Below are positions 62,547 to 64,000 of a DNA stretch of 64,000 nt, in pieces. The position numbers were made by a program, and so were the translations under genes. Numbering within the stretch: position 1 is the first letter of the stretch; every line of letters starts with the position of its first letter. This stretch comes from Croceivirga sp. (GTDB lineage Bacteria > Bacteroidota > Bacteroidia > Flavobacteriales > Flavobacteriaceae), in contig JANQSA010000029.1 in assembly GCA_028284285.1 (NCBI GenBank), positions 1 to 64,000 of the forward strand, read 5' to 3'. A model generated the notes under the pieces. The model was not told the origin of the DNA and ran no database searches. It worked only from the letters and a program-made list of their open reading frames with translations.

Positions 62547-63822
62547 CTTCTTGGTTAAGGGTTATAAGATTGTCCTCCGGGGAATTCAGCGGTTCAAAAT
62601 TCAAACAGTCCAGTTGGAACTTTAAGGGTTCTATATACTCAAAATAAGCGGTTCGCAGTGTATCTGCGATAGGTTCTGCAGAAGGTAATTTTTCCTTAAG
62701 CGGATCTACCTGCACCCCGTTTTTCCAAAACCGATAGCAAACGTGAGGCCCTCCTGTATTTCCTGTCATTCCTACCCATCCAATTACATCACCCTGACGA
62801 ACAAACTCACCGGCTTTTACTTTTTGTGCTTTCATGTGCAAGTACTGCGTGCTATACATGCTATTGTGACGGATCTTAACATATTTTCCGTTCCCTCCCC
62901 TTCTTCGGGATTCTGTAACTATGCCATCGGCGGTGGCAATAATAGGAGTACCTATGGGAGCAGCGTAGTCCGTTCCCCGATGCGGGCGGACTTTGTATCC
63001 ATAATATGCAATACGGCGTTTCAGGTTATATCGGGAAGACAATCGATATCCAAACTTAATTGGGGCTCTTAAAAAGGTGCTTCTTAAATTGTTACCGTCC
63101 TGGTCAAAGAAGTCCAGTATGTTTTTTGTTGAATCTGCCACAAAAGGGAAGGCGTAGACCGGTTTCCCCTTGTGTTCAAAAAAGGCAGCTTTAATAGCGC
63201 TGCTTCCGGCATAAATAGTGTCGTTAATAAACTTTTCATCGTAGATAATCTTGAATTTATCACCAGCATCCAATTTGAAAAAGTCTATGGTCCATGCGTA
63301 GATCTCCGAAAGATTGATGGTAACGCTATAATCCACACCCAGACTATCTAAGGTCATGGAAAGACTATTTTTGATAACTCCGGCAACTTCTCTTTCCAGA
63401 AACTTCACATTTTTCTTCCCTTTATAAGCAAGTACGGAATCCCTGAGGTCCACCACAGTGTAATTGATCTTATCATTTTGATAAATAAATACCTGTGCTT
63501 TTTGTAAGCTATCTTTGGATTTCAGGATAAGATAGGGTTTGCCTACTTTTATTTTTCTTACGTCAAAAGTATCCCTAAAGTTTTCAGATATCGTTACGAT
63601 CTTAGGATAGTCCACGTGGTTTTTAAGCATAAGTTCCCCGAAACTATCCCCCCACCTGATGGTATCTTTGACCACATCGTAATTCTCCAAATTAAAGCCA
63701 TAGTGTGTTACAACGGGCTTTTCTACAGGCGCCGGAATGGATATACTATCGACAACTTTTTTATCCGGTTCGCAAGCCAGAGTTAGCAGTGCTGCCAAAA
63801 TACTACCCCAATATTTTCGCAT
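62527..63822 (-). CDS. M23 family peptidoglycan DD-metallopeptidase (lipoprotein)
   Basis: 431 residues. The N-terminus ([13 protein letters not shown], Cys17) is a lipoprotein signal. An all-beta domain lies at about 70-250 and the LytM peptidase at about 275-390. Zinc ligand motifs are HRGTD and GPHVC: the latter replaces the usual HxH, so Cys stands where the second His is expected. It probably cuts peptidoglycan cross-links. It starts one base after the stop of the probable tryptophan dioxygenase gene and overlaps pgi. Confidence 0.92.
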   Translation of the reverse strand: MRKYWGSILAALLTLACEPDKKVVDSISIPAPVEKPVVTHYGFNLENYDVVKDTIRWGDSFGELMLKNHVDYPKIVTISENFRDTFDVRKIKVGKPYLILKSKDSLQKAQVFIYQNDKINYTVVDLRDSVLAYKGKKNVKFLEREVAGVIKNSLSMTLDSLGVDYSVTINLSEIYAWTIDFFKLDAGDKFKIIYDEKFINDTIYAGSSAIKAAFFEHKGKPVYAFPFVADSTKNILDFFDQDGNNLRSTFLRAPIKFGYRLSSRYNLKRRIAYYGYKVRPHRGTDYAAPIGTPIIATADGIVTESRRRGGNGKYVKIRHNSMYSTQYLHMKAQKVKAGEFVRQGDVIGWVGMTGNTGGPHVCYRFWKNGVQVDPLKEKLPSAEPIADTLRTAYFEYIEPLKFQLDCLNFEPLNSPEDNLITLNQEDGITQN

Positions 63823-63823
63823 G

Positions 63824-64000
63824 TTATTTTTGATTGTGAAGCGGACTAAATGTATGTTCTACCCAATGTTTACCCCAATTGTCCAACTCCTCTTTGGTAT
63901 GCAAAGTTGGGAAAAATATTATTTTTTGAAAACTTGGAGGCAAAAAGTCTTTCCAGTTGGTGCCTCCAGTTGCATTAACTGCACCATTTTCCCTGTCCAA
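63824..64000 (-). CDS. Probable tryptophan 2,3-dioxygenase, C-terminal part (cut by the window edge)
   Basis: Only the last 58 codons are inside the window; the frame is open to the right edge. The sequence reads ATGGTNWKDFLPPSFQKIIF and then FFPTLHTKEELDNWG, which fits the C-terminal end of bacteroidotal tryptophan 2,3-dioxygenases (the TGGTNW stretch). This enzyme opens the indole ring of tryptophan in the kynurenine pathway. The stop (63824-63826) is one base before the M23 ATG, so the three genes form one operon. Confidence 0.65.
   Translation of the reverse strand: MDRENGAVNATGGTNWKDFLPPSFQKIIFFPTLHTKEELDNWGKHWVEHTFSPLHNQK

Overview
The window is chromosomal DNA from a member of the Bacteroidota, almost certainly a marine-type Flavobacteriaceae. 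The evidence is: gene order typical of that family (purN-acpP-fabF-rnc-IPExxxVDY-pyk; moxR-DUF58-batABCDE), GLPGLI and Oar-type TonB proteins, few Shine-Dalgarno-like sites, and many promoters of the Bacteroidota form TAnnTTTG. No rRNA, tRNA, CRISPR array or intact transposase gene was seen.

Layout. 1-6.4 kb: housekeeping block with rnhA and purN on the minus strand, then acpP, fabF, rnc, an IPExxxVDY protein and pyk on the plus strand, ending at a solo PAS gene. 6.5-9.8 kb: AraC regulator, AhpD-like protein, small cupredoxin, TetR regulator and a membrane protein. 9.9-14.3 kb: COG2426 membrane protein, dinB, a tightly overlapping trio (HTATIP2-like, CYTH, YciI-like lipoprotein) and pheS. 14.5-18.7 kb: SulP / beta-carbonic anhydrase / SulP cluster, likely for bicarbonate. 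18.8-28.2 kb: a small secreted protein and the eight-gene moxR-bat operon. 28.3-31.3 kb: aldo/keto reductase, SDR and an AlbA-type protein. 31.3-31.6 kb: a MITE-like element sitting exactly on the stop codons of two convergent genes. 31.6-34.5 kb: amylosucrase plus fructokinase. 34.6-41.1 kb: phosphoesterase, HHH protein, OmpA-like protein, ALDH7, DUF1304, 3-hydroxyanthranilate dioxygenase, CAP lipoprotein and CvpA. 41.3-46 kb: two small genes, glpD, a GLPGLI protein preceded by a 26-codon lipopeptide ORF, and gpsA. 46.4-50.4 kb: AraC, PhyH-type dioxygenase, secreted protein, DUF1059, SnoaL-like and cytochrome c. 50.7-60.7 kb: an orphan lipoprotein, then two TonB receptors, a secreted endonuclease/phosphatase-family protein and a membrane protein, with a decayed copy of part of this locus. 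60.9-64 kb: pgi, an M23 peptidase and the 3' end of a probable tryptophan 2,3-dioxygenase gene cut by the window edge.

How the genes work together. Amylosucrase splits sucrose into glucan plus fructose, and the adjacent PfkB kinase would phosphorylate the fructose. The two SulP carriers and the carbonic anhydrase form a plausible inorganic-carbon uptake set. The receptor and nuclease pair suggests scavenging of nucleic acid or phosphate at the cell surface. 3-hydroxyanthranilate dioxygenase and the probable tryptophan dioxygenase are two separated steps of the kynurenine route.

The most unusual points are the MITE at the shared stop site, the degenerate direct repeat around the TonB/endonuclease pair, the lack of a usable start codon in front of that receptor's signal peptide, the 26-codon lipopeptide ORF, a LOV-like PAS domain without its photoactive cysteine, and several promoters so close to start codons that the mRNAs look leaderless.
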